In this document: positions 1 to 6,728 of the stretch, piece after piece
Numbering within the stretch: position 1 is the first letter of the stretch
Layout of the letters: the number at the start of each line of letters is the position of its first letter
NCBI GenBank assembly: GCA_018715855.1
Contig: DVKW01000094.1
Coordinates: 1 to 7,298, forward strand
From: Candidatus Galligastranaerophilus intestinigallinarum
Lineage (GTDB): Bacteria > Cyanobacteriota > Vampirovibrionia > Gastranaerophilales > Gastranaerophilaceae
Direction: 5' to 3'
Length of the DNA: 7,298 nucleotides
Program-made: the position numbers and the translations under genes
The notes under the pieces: generated by a model
What the model was told of the DNA's origin: nothing
What the model saw: only the letters and a program-made list of their open reading frames with translations
The model's database searches: none

Positions 1-3000
1 AAAGATTTTGATTATTCAAAATTAATTCAAACGCTTGTAAATTTTGGATATAAAAGAACTTCAATGGCGCTTGATATAGGTGAATTTGCAGCAAGGGGCG
101 ATATTGTTGATATTTATACATTTTATAACCACCCCCTAAGAATAGAATTTTTTGGTGATACAGTTGAAGATATAAGGTTTTTTAACCCTAACACCCAAAA
201 AAGTTTTTCTAAAGCTGAAAAAATTGAAATTCCCCCTTTGTATAAATTTATCTCGGATAAAAAAACAAACGAAACTTTTAAAAATGAACTTATTCAAATA
301 ACAGAACCTTTTATTCAAAATGAAACACTCAAAACTCTTTTAGCCGAAACAACGGAAAAAATTGAAACAACGCCTTATTTTGAAGGGGTTGAATACTACC
401 TTAATTTTATTAATAAAAACCTTGTTTCAATTTTAGGTTATTTCACCGATTACATTTTAATTTTTGATGAATCAGCTTTAATTAATTCTAAAATTGTAAA
501 TTTAGACAGAGAATATAATGAAGAATACAAAAACAACCTTGAAAATTCGCTTTCTTTGCCCATTCAAGGCAAAAACCACATAGTTGCGGATGACCTTAAA
601 AAAGAAATTAAAAAGTTTAAAAAAATAGGCTTTGATAATTTTATTGAAGACGATTTTTTTGAAGATGAAGAAACTTTTTCAGATAAAGTTTTTGATTTTA
701 ATTCTTCAATTCCCCCTTCTTTTTCATCAGACGGCGAAAAACTGGCTCAATATCTTGAACAAAACAAAAATAAAAAAATAATAATTTCAACAAATTATAA
801 AAATAGAATTGAAGAAATTTTAAATGAATTTGAAATTTTTAATGAAAATATTTCAATTTTGCCCCCAATTTCAAATTCAGGCGGCGAGTTTGAATTAAAC
901 GAAACAAAATATATTTTTCTAACGGATAAAGAACTTTTTAATAAACATTCAAAAGATATTACATCAAGAAAATATGCCTATAATAAAGAATCCCCCGATT
1001 ATATAGATTCCGTGAACGATATTCAAAACGGCGAATTTGTTGTTCATTATATCCATGGTATTGGCATATTCAGGGGCTTAATTAAAAAAGATTTCTACGG
1101 CACAAAAAAAGATTATCTTGAAATTGAATTTGCATCTAAAGATAAACTTTTTATGCCGGCAGAGCAAATTAACCTTTTAAAAAGATACAGAGGAACGGGC
1201 GTTAACCCCAAACTTTCTAAAATGGGCGGTGCTGCTTGGGAAAATATTAAATCAAAAGCAAAAAAAGAAGTTAAAGAAATAGCATATGATCTATTAAGGC
1301 TTTATGCAAAAAGAAAACTTTCAAAAGGAATATCTTTTGACCCTGATACAACTTGGCAATATGAAATGGAAGAAGCCTTTGAATACACGGAAACTCCCGA
1401 TCAAATGCAAGCTATTATAGATACAAAAAATGATATGGAAGAATCAAAACCAATGGACAGGCTAATTTGTGCTGATGTTGGTTTTGGTAAAACAGAAGTT
1501 GCAACAAGGGCTATTTTTAAAGCCGTAATGTCAGGGTATCAAGCGGCAATGATAGCACCTACCACAATTTTAGCGCTCCAACATTACCAAACAATAAAAG
1601 AAAGGTTTAAGCCTTTTTCTGTTAATGTTCAATTAATTTCAAGGTTTAAAACCTTAAAAGAAAGAAAAGAAACCAAAAACGGCCTAAAAAATGGAACGGT
1701 TGATGTTGTAATCGGCACCCACGGGCTTTTATCAGATATCGAATATAAAAATTTGGGGCTTCTTGTAATAGATGAAGAACATAAATTTGGCGTAAATCAT
1801 AAAGAAAAATTTAAACAATATAAAGAAAACATTGATATTTTATCAATGTCTGCAACGCCTATTCCAAGAACCCTAAATATGGCACTATCAGGGCTTAAAG
1901 ATTTATCTTTAATAAATACACCCCCAAAAAACAGGTTGCCTGTGAAAACTTATGTCGGGAATTTTAACGAAGGATATTTAAAAAATGCTATAAACCATGA
2001 ACTTCAAAGAGATGGGCAGGTTTATTTTATTCATAACAGAGTGGAAGACATTGCACGTTATGCAAAATACGTTCAAGACCTTGCCCCAAATGCAAGAGTT
2101 GCAATTGCCCATGGGAAAATGCAAGAAAAAGAACTGGAAAAAATCATGTTCGATTTTTTAAATAAAGAATATGACATTTTAGTTTGCACAACAATAGTAG
2201 AATCCGGCCTTGATATTCCAAACGTAAACACAATTATAATTAATGATTCAGACAGGTTTGGTTTAGCACAACTTTACCAATTAAGAGGAAGAGTTGGAAG
2301 ATCAGATAGGCAAGCTTATTGCTATTGTTTTTATAAAGAATCAAAAGAACTTAAAGAAGACGCCATAAAAAGGCTAAAAGCAATTAAAGATTTTACATCC
2401 CTAGGCTCCGGTTATCAAATAGCAATGCGAGATATTGAAATAAGAGGGGTTGGAAATATACTTGGCGCTAAACAACACGGGCATATGGTAAATGTCGGGT
2501 TTGATACGTATTGCGCACTTCTTGAAGAATCAATTGAAGAAATTAAACAAGAAAAAACCCCTGAAACAAAAAAAGAAAAATTTGAACCTTGCCTTGTTGA
2601 TATTAAAACAAACGCATATATTCCTGATGATTGGGTGGGTTCTGTTGAACAAAAAATGATTGAATATAAAAAACTTGCTGAAATTAAAACGCTCGATGAA
2701 CTTGAAATTTCAATTGCAAGCTTTAAAGACAGGTTCTCTAAAATTCCTGAACCTGTAGAAAATTTGTTTAAATTAATAAGGTTAAGGCTTCTTGCAACAT
2801 CAATTCATATCACACAAATTCAAGAAACAGAAAGCAATATTAGGCTCTATACCCCCTTTACAATGCAAGAATGGAACATTTTAAGGTTAAAAGCGGGGCT
2901 TAATATTACAAAATATTTTAGATGGACAAAGCCCCAAAAAACAGATGATAAGCTAAAAGGAATCCTTTTAATGAAAACGGATTACCTTAACTTTAATGAA

Positions 3001-3072
3001 ATATTTAACATATTGGCGGATTTGTTTTATCATATCTCTAAGATAGTATTAGAATTTAAGAGAACAAATTAA
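1..3072 (+). CDS. mfd: Transcription-repair coupling factor Mfd (5' end missing)
   Basis: ATP-dependent DNA translocase that removes RNA polymerase stalled at lesions and recruits UvrA for nucleotide excision repair in the cytoplasm. The frame is open from base 1, and the 21 residues before the first ATG (base 64) fit the family, so that ATG is internal. 1,023 residues are present; comparison with the E. coli protein (about 1,150) suggests roughly 130-150 are missing. Using window residue numbers: UvrB-like domain with GEFAARGDIVDIY near 27-40; RNA-polymerase-interacting domain about 341-400 (GEFVVHYIHGIGIF); Walker A GFGKTE 494-499; Walker B DEEH 591-594; SATPIPRT from 617; motif V TTIVESGLDIP 730-740; motif VI QLRGRVGR 760-767; RecG-like TRG segment about 806-840; C-terminal TRCF domain from about 861. 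All motor motifs are intact. The usual CGDVGFGKTE reads CADVGFGKTE, a mild change. Ends 12 bp before the PPIase gene. Confidence 0.97.
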   Translation, partial: KDFDYSKLIQTLVNFGYKRTSMALDIGEFAARGDIVDIYTFYNHPLRIEFFGDTVEDIRFFNPNTQKSFSKAEKIEIPPLYKFISDKKTNETFKNELIQITEPFIQNETLKTLLAETTEKIETTPYFEGVEYYLNFINKNLVSILGYFTDYILIFDESALINSKIVNLDREYNEEYKNNLENSLSLPIQGKNHIVADDLKKEIKKFKKIGFDNFIEDDFFEDEETFSDKVFDFNSSIPPSFSSDGEKLAQYLEQNKNKKIIISTNYKNRIEEILNEFEIFNENISILPPISNSGGEFELNETKYIFLTDKELFNKHSKDITSRKYAYNKESPDYIDSVNDIQNGEFVVHYIHGIGIFRGLIKKDFYGTKKDYLEIEFASKDKLFMPAEQINLLKRYRGTGVNPKLSKMGGAAWENIKSKAKKEVKEIAYDLLRLYAKRKLSKGISFDPDTTWQYEMEEAFEYTETPDQMQAIIDTKNDMEESKPMDRLICADVGFGKTEVATRAIFKAVMSGYQAAMIAPTTILALQHYQTIKERFKPFSVNVQLISRFKTLKERKETKNGLKNGTVDVVIGTHGLLSDIEYKNLGLLVIDEEHKFGVNHKEKFKQYKENIDILSMSATPIPRTLNMALSGLKDLSLINTPPKNRLPVKTYVGNFNEGYLKNAINHELQRDGQVYFIHNRVEDIARYAKYVQDLAPNARVAIAHGKMQEKELEKIMFDFLNKEYDILVCTTIVESGLDIPNVNTIIINDSDRFGLAQLYQLRGRVGRSDRQAYCYCFYKESKELKEDAIKRLKAIKDFTSLGSGYQIAMRDIEIRGVGNILGAKQHGHMVNVGFDTYCALLEESIEEIKQEKTPETKKEKFEPCLVDIKTNAYIPDDWVGSVEQKMIEYKKLAEIKTLDELEISIASFKDRFSKIPEPVENLFKLIRLRLLATSIHITQIQETESNIRLYTPFTMQEWNILRLKAGLNITKYFRWTKPQKTDDKLKGILLMKTDYLNFNEIFNILADLFYHISKIVLEFKRTN

Positions 3073-3084
3073 AAGGGGATAAAA

Positions 3085-4221
3085 ATGAAATTAACAAAAC
3101 TTTTACTGGCATCTGCCCTTGTGGTTTTCGGGCTTACAGGTTGCGGGCAGGATAAAACCGCTATTATTAAAGTAAATAATGAACCAATTACAAAAAGCCA
3201 ATACGAAGAAGCATTTAATATAGAAGCTTCTTCACCCCAATATCAACAATTTGCAAACTTTTTAGCAGATGAAAATTCTGTTATGAGCTTAATGTTGAGA
3301 GATAGAATTGTAAACGAATTAGTTTTAAAAACAATAATTAACCAAGAAATTAAAAAACGTGAAATTAACGTTACTAAAGATGAAATTTTGGCAAGAAAAG
3401 CTGAAATTGTTGAAAAATTAGGTTCTGAAGAAAAACTTAATGAACTTTTAAAAAGAAACGCAGTTTCAAACAAACAGTTTGAAGAAGACCTTGAAAATGA
3501 AATCAAAATTGATAAGTTAATTAATTCAACAGGTTCAACAAAAGTTTCAGATAAAGAAGTGAAAGATTTCTACAACCAAAACAAGGCTTCATTTAATTAC
3601 CCTGAAAGGGTTAGAGCTTCTCACATTTTAATTGAAGTGAACCCTGCTCAAATTAAACAAGAAATTATAAGCCAAGATAAAAAAGGCGAATTAACAAGTG
3701 AAGAAATTAACAAAAAAACACAAGAAGCAATTGATGCTAAAATGAACTTTGCAAAAGAAGTTAGAGCAAAAGCGGCAGCTAACCCCGAAAACTTCGCAAC
3801 ATTTGCAAAACAATATTCAGACGATAAAGTTTCTGCTCAAAAAGGCGGAGATTTAGGCTTCTTTACAAGAGAACAAATGGTTAAACCCTTCTCTGACGCT
3901 GCATTTAAACTTAAACCGGGGACAGTTTCAGAAATTGTTGTTTCAGATTTCGGCAACCACATAATTTATGTAACAGATAAAGCGCAAGCAGGTATTCAAC
4001 CATTTGAAAAAATGAAAGATGAAATCAAAGCTTATTTAGAACAAAAGAAAAAAATTGATGTTCTAAAAAATCTTTTAGATGGCCTAAGGGCTTCTGCTAA
4101 GGTTGAATATGTTGATTCAAGCTTTGATGTTAATAACATTCAAAAACAAATTAAAGAAAAAGCAAAAGAACAGGAAAAAATTGAAAATAAGGGTAAAACC
4201 CAAACAGAAGCCAAAAAATAA
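3085..4221 (+). CDS. SurA/PpiC-type peptidyl-prolyl cis-trans isomerase, predicted lipoprotein
   Basis: Predicted extracytoplasmic folding catalyst or chaperone that isomerises X-Pro bonds. The 378-residue product starts with a lipoprotein signal: lysines at 2 and 5, a hydrophobic core, and lipobox LTGC with Cys20 as the likely lipidated residue. Gly at +2 would not retain it in the inner membrane under the E. coli Lol rule, which may not apply here. Residues about 25-165 form a helical SurA_N-like chaperone region. The parvulin domain spans about 173-300: RASHIL (His180), YSDD 244-247, GGDLGFF 254-260 and FGNHIIYV (His292). The segment between HILI and NFATFAKQYS is about 30 residues longer than in compact parvulins. 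The tail after 350 is Lys/Glu/Gln-rich and probably disordered. The start has a good AAGGGGA site at 3073-3079. It lies 12 bp after mfd and is probably cotranscribed with it. PrsA, SurA and PpiC cannot be told apart here, so no symbol is given. Confidence 0.93.
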   Translation: MKLTKLLLASALVVFGLTGCGQDKTAIIKVNNEPITKSQYEEAFNIEASSPQYQQFANFLADENSVMSLMLRDRIVNELVLKTIINQEIKKREINVTKDEILARKAEIVEKLGSEEKLNELLKRNAVSNKQFEEDLENEIKIDKLINSTGSTKVSDKEVKDFYNQNKASFNYPERVRASHILIEVNPAQIKQEIISQDKKGELTSEEINKKTQEAIDAKMNFAKEVRAKAAANPENFATFAKQYSDDKVSAQKGGDLGFFTREQMVKPFSDAAFKLKPGTVSEIVVSDFGNHIIYVTDKAQAGIQPFEKMKDEIKAYLEQKKKIDVLKNLLDGLRASAKVEYVDSSFDVNNIQKQIKEKAKEQEKIENKGKTQTEAKK

Positions 4222-4223
4222 AA

Positions 4224-4247
4224 GGCTTTAATTCAATTTTAAAAGCC
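4224..4247 (+). other. Possible alternative hairpin competing with the terminator
   Basis: GGCTTT at 4224-4229 can pair with AAAGCC at 4242-4247, a 6-bp stem just after the PPIase stop codon. Pairing uses bases that also form the 5' arm of the terminator at 4241-4273, so the two structures exclude each other. This is the geometry of an antiterminator, but the stem is short with a 12-nt loop, and chance is a fair explanation in this A/T-rich stretch. Confidence 0.25.
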
Positions 4248-4273
4248 GCCTAAAATAAAAAGGCGGCTTTTTT
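4241..4273 (+). terminator. Rho-independent terminator after the PPIase gene
   Basis: The perfect 11-bp inverted repeat AAAAGCCGCCT (4241-4251) and AGGCGGCTTTT (4261-4271) has a GC-rich core, a 9-nt A-rich loop and a run of six T (4268-4273). It starts 19 bp after the PPIase stop codon and should end the mfd-PPIase transcript. Because rfaE2 begins only 19 bp downstream, it may also limit read-through into that gene. On the opposite strand the T run would be only four bases, so it is probably one-directional. Confidence 0.92.
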
Positions 4274-4292
4274 AAACCAAAAGGAAAAAAGA

Positions 4293-4757
4293 ATGGAAAA
4301 ATTAATTGAAAAAGAAAATCTTGATAACATTATTAAAAAATTAAAATCCGAAAATAAAAAAATAGTTTTTACAAACGGTTGTTTTGATATTTTGCACGCA
4401 GGCCACGTCAGATACCTAAAAGAAAGCAAAAAATTTGGCGACATTTTAATTGTAGGCTTAAATTCAGATGTTTCAGTGAAAAAAATAAAAGGGGAATCTC
4501 GCCCCATCAACCCTGAAATGGATAGAGCCGAAGTTTTAGCAGGCTTAGAAGCCGTTAGCTACATTGTTTTATTCGATGAAACCTCGCCCGTTAAGCTTTT
4601 AGAAGAAATTAAACCCGATATCTACACAAAAGGGGCAGATTATACGGTTGAAACCTTGCCTGAAGCAAAAACCGTTTTAAGTTATGGCGGCAAAATTGAA
4701 TTTATAAAATTTCTTGAAGGCAGGTCAACAACTAAAATTATCGACAAAATCAAATAA
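4293..4757 (+). CDS. rfaE2: D-glycero-beta-D-manno-heptose 1-phosphate adenylyltransferase (stand-alone RfaE domain II)
   Basis: Cytoplasmic nucleotidyltransferase that activates heptose 1-phosphate with ATP to ADP-heptose (before the final epimerisation) for the LPS inner core. The 154-residue product matches the length of the separate adenylyltransferase, not bifunctional E. coli HldE. The cytidylyltransferase-like fold shows FTNGCFDILHAGHVRYL at 26-42 with the HxGH motif at 35-38, VGLNSD 54-59, KGESRPINP 65-73, KGADYT about 113-118, and the family-typical GRSTTKII at 143-150. An AAGGA site at 4281-4285, 7 nt before the ATG, supports the start. No kinase domain (RfaE1/HldA) is in the window, so that partner must lie elsewhere. 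It starts just after a terminator and I see no convincing promoter of its own. A GDP-heptose-pathway HddC is less likely. A glycerol-3-phosphate cytidylyltransferase is also less likely, because the C-terminal STT motif is RfaE-specific. Confidence 0.93.
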   Translation: MEKLIEKENLDNIIKKLKSENKKIVFTNGCFDILHAGHVRYLKESKKFGDILIVGLNSDVSVKKIKGESRPINPEMDRAEVLAGLEAVSYIVLFDETSPVKLLEEIKPDIYTKGADYTVETLPEAKTVLSYGGKIEFIKFLEGRSTTKIIDKIK

Positions 4758-4769
4758 ATGTACTACAAT
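4741..4769 (+). promoter_or_regulatory. Candidate sigma70-type promoter for the lpxD-lpxC-fabZ-lpxA operon
   Basis: TCGACA (4741-4746, five of six matches to TTGACA) and TACAAT (4764-4769, five of six to TATAAT) are separated by exactly 17 bp. The -35 box lies in the last codons of rfaE2 and the -10 box just after its stop. Transcription would start near 4776 and give a leader of about 35 nt before the lpxD GTG. A second -10-like hexamer, TATACT at 4773-4778, has no well-placed -35. The prediction rests on sequence match and position only. Confidence 0.6.
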
Positions 4770-4795
4770 AGATATACTAAACTAGACATTATGCA

Positions 4796-4802
4796 GGGAG
4801 GA
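4796..4802 (+). promoter_or_regulatory. Strong ribosome binding site fixing the GTG start of lpxD
   Basis: GGGAGGA lies 8 nt before the GTG at 4811 and is among the best Shine-Dalgarno matches in the window. It supports the GTG as the true start even though the other complete genes here start with ATG. No ATG in the lpxD frame occurs until after the N-terminal domain has begun. Confidence 0.85.
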
Positions 4803-4810
4803 TATAAAAA

Positions 4811-5920
4811 GTGAGCAATAAGCAATTCAAACTTGAAGAATTGTCGGAGCTTGTTAAGGGAATTTTAACAAAAGTGTCTGACGCTACAATAAACAAAGTG
4901 GCGCCGCCAATTTTAGCAGATGAAAACACGCTTGCACTTGCACTTGGCGAAAAAGAAATTGAAGATTTGGCAGAAACCAAGGCAAAATGCGCACTTGTTC
5001 CATTGGGCGTTAATGTTCCAAATATTTCAACAATTGAAGTTGAAAGGCCAAGGTTAGCTATGATGACATTATTAAATGTTTTCTATGAAGCACCTGATTC
5101 AACAGTTGGAATTCACCCTACAGCGGTTGTTCACCCTGAAGCAAAATTGGGCAAAAATGTCTGCATAGGTCCAAATGTTGTAATTTCAAGAGGGGCTGAA
5201 ATTGGCGATAATACAAAAATTTTAGCAAATGCTTACCTTGGAAAATTTGCAAAACTTGGCGCTGATTGCTTAATTCACCCCGGTGTTAATATTGGCGATT
5301 TTGTTGTTATTAAAAATAGATGCATAATCCACCACGGCGCAAGCATTGGTGCAGACGGGTTCAGCTTTGTAACAGAAACGCCCGATAACATTGAAACTGC
5401 AAGAAAAGAAGGCGAAGTTAAAGGCGGAAAAGTAAACCAAAAAGTCTTTAAAATTCCGTCACTTGGTTCGGTTGTTATTGAAGATGACGTTGAAATTGGC
5501 GCAAATACTGCAATAGACAGAGGCACCATTGAAAACACAACAATTGGCGCTCAAACAAAAATAGATGACCTTGTTATGATTGGCCACAACTGCAGAATCG
5601 GTAAAGCCTGCATGATAGTTTCTCAAGTTGGTATTGCAGGCAGCTGCAACATTGGCGATAGAGTTGTAATTGCAGGCCAAGCAGGCTTAAAAGACCATAC
5701 GGATATAGGCGATGATTCAATTGTTTTAGCTCAAGCAGGCGTTACAAAATCATACCCTGCAAAAAGCGTTATTATGGGCGCACCTGCAGTTCCAAGAAAG
5801 GATTTCATCAAACGTATGAAATACTTGGCTGAAGCTGAGGTTATGGTTCAAAAATATAAAAAATACCAACACTTATTAGAAGATTATGAGAAATTTTTAA
5901 ATGAAGACGCTAAAATCTAA
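4811..5920 (+). CDS. lpxD: UDP-3-O-acylglucosamine N-acyltransferase LpxD
   Basis: Third enzyme of lipid A synthesis: transfers a (3R)-hydroxyacyl chain from ACP to the free amine of UDP-3-O-acyl-glucosamine, at the cytoplasmic side. At 369 residues it is longer than E. coli LpxD (about 340). Residues 1-100 match the N-terminal uridine-binding domain (VSDATINKVAPPILADENTLA, then the RLAMMTLLNVF segment). Residues about 101-320 are a left-handed beta-helix of hexapeptide repeats (for example IHPTAVVHPEAKLGKNVCIG). Catalytic His is expected at 259 (IGHN, equivalent to E. coli His239). IGADGFSF at 179-186 is the family signature. The C-terminal helix about 330-365 is charged and presumably packs in the trimer. 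Residues about 188-211 are an extra charged loop between the DGF signature and KIPSLGSVVI. GTG start with a strong ribosome site; its end overlaps lpxC by 20 bp. First gene of the lipid A operon visible here. Confidence 0.96.
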   Translation: MSNKQFKLEELSELVKGILTKVSDATINKVAPPILADENTLALALGEKEIEDLAETKAKCALVPLGVNVPNISTIEVERPRLAMMTLLNVFYEAPDSTVGIHPTAVVHPEAKLGKNVCIGPNVVISRGAEIGDNTKILANAYLGKFAKLGADCLIHPGVNIGDFVVIKNRCIIHHGASIGADGFSFVTETPDNIETARKEGEVKGGKVNQKVFKIPSLGSVVIEDDVEIGANTAIDRGTIENTTIGAQTKIDDLVMIGHNCRIGKACMIVSQVGIAGSCNIGDRVVIAGQAGLKDHTDIGDDSIVLAQAGVTKSYPAKSVIMGAPAVPRKDFIKRMKYLAEAEVMVQKYKKYQHLLEDYEKFLNEDAKI

Positions 5921-6713
5921 CTTAATTTTATCAGGCAACGGGTTGATGTCTAATATCCCGTCAACCTTTGAAATTAAACCTTCAAATGAAAAAGGGATAA
6001 GATTTCACATAAAAAATAGCACAATAGACGTTAAAACAGAAAATGTTGTTTCAACTGACCACTGCGTGGTTCTTGCAAACCTTCAAACGGGCGCAAAAAT
6101 TGCCTTAATTGAACATTTTATGGCAGCTTGCGCAATAGTTGGAATAGATGCACTTGATATTTATGTTGAATCAGAAGGTTTTGAAACACCGATTTTTGAC
6201 GGAAGTGCAAAAAAATGGGTGGAAGAATTTAATAAAGTCGGCTTTGTTGGCGAAAGCGATGAAATTAAACCGCTTGATGCCCCTGTTATTTTTCAAGCAG
6301 GAAAAAGCTCAATTGTTTTAATTCCAAGCGATAAAACAACAATAACCTATTCCGTTAATTTTAATCACCCTGAATTAAAAAACAGATGGGTAACTTTAGA
6401 CCCTGATAAAAATTTAGATGAAATAATTGAAGCAAGAACGTTTGGCTACCTTAAAGACCTTGAAACCTTCCAAAAAATGGGCTTTTCAAAAGGTGTAACC
6501 ATTGAAAATACCGTTGGGCTGACGGATGATGGCTACACAACAGAATTAAGGTCTGAATTTGAACCTGTTAAACATAAAATCCTTGATATTTTAGGGGATA
6601 TTTACCTAACGGGGCTAAACCCGTTCAAATTAAAAGCTAACATTCTTGTAAAAGAAGCAGGCCACGGCTACCATATTGAAATGGCAAAAATTCTTGAAAA
6701 ACAGTATAAATAA
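5901..6713 (+). CDS. lpxC: UDP-3-O-acyl-N-acetylglucosamine deacetylase LpxC
   Basis: Zinc amidase that removes the acetyl group from UDP-3-O-acyl-GlcNAc, the committed step of lipid A synthesis, in the cytoplasm. The 270-residue product is shorter than E. coli LpxC (305) but has both domains. Catalytic and zinc-binding residues are conserved: EH at 71-72 (E78/H79 in E. coli), TF at 180-181 in ARTFGY, HK at 225-226 and D229 in EPVKHKILDILGD, D233, and H255 in KEAGHGYHIE. TPIFDGSAKKWV at 96-107 is the domain I signature. The usual GxGLHxG near the N-terminus reads GNGLMSN, with Met16 at the His position. The ATG at 5901 is preferred because the preceding MKTLK...LSGNG aligns with the family's first strand; starting at Met16 would remove it. 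Its ribosome site is weak (GAG 5888-5890) and the gene lies over the end of lpxD, suggesting translational coupling. Confidence 0.96.
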   Translation: MKTLKSNLILSGNGLMSNIPSTFEIKPSNEKGIRFHIKNSTIDVKTENVVSTDHCVVLANLQTGAKIALIEHFMAACAIVGIDALDIYVESEGFETPIFDGSAKKWVEEFNKVGFVGESDEIKPLDAPVIFQAGKSSIVLIPSDKTTITYSVNFNHPELKNRWVTLDPDKNLDEIIEARTFGYLKDLETFQKMGFSKGVTIENTVGLTDDGYTTELRSEFEPVKHKILDILGDIYLTGLNPFKLKANILVKEAGHGYHIEMAKILEKQYK

Positions 6714-6728
6714 TTAGAGGAGAAAAAT

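Noticed and set aside
64..66. ATG at 64 as the start of mfd
   Set aside because: The frame is open back to base 1 and the upstream residues (KLIQTLVNFGYKRTS) fit the Mfd sequence just before the GEF-RG segment, so the gene starts left of the window.
136..318. Minus-strand open frame of 60 codons
   Set aside because: It lies wholly within mfd, has Phe/Lys-rich antisense composition, no family motif and no ribosome site that I can see.
1102..1110. Runs of seven A in mfd and in the PPIase gene (near 3713) as programmed frameshift sites
   Set aside because: Both reading frames continue normally with family-consistent sequence, and I see no stimulatory structure or useful alternative frame.
3022..3049. 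Promoter for the PPIase gene in the end of mfd (TTGTTT and TAGTAT, 16 bp apart)
   Set aside because: Only three and four of six bases match consensus; such matches are expected by chance in A/T-rich DNA.
3243..3506. Minus-strand open frame of 87 codons
   Set aside because: It is antisense to the PPIase gene and Ser/Phe-rich, as expected for the complement of Lys/Glu-rich coding sequence.
4228..4256. Promoter for rfaE2 (TTAATT and TAAAAT)
   Set aside because: The -35 match is poor and the -10 falls inside the terminator hairpin; too weak to annotate.
4250..4510. Minus-strand open frame of 86 codons
   Set aside because: It is antisense to rfaE2 and runs into the terminator; no recognisable domain.
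4789..4980. Minus-strand open frame of 63 codons
   Set aside because: It is antisense to the start of lpxD; low-complexity Ser-rich translation.
5275..5680. Two overlapping minus-strand open frames (5275-5538 and 5459-5680)
   Set aside because: Both mirror the hexapeptide repeats of lpxD and show no independent coding features.
5946..5948. ATG at 5946 as the real lpxC start, avoiding the overlap with lpxD
   Set aside because: It would delete the first strand and the GxGL motif that align with LpxC; short overlaps are common in such operons.
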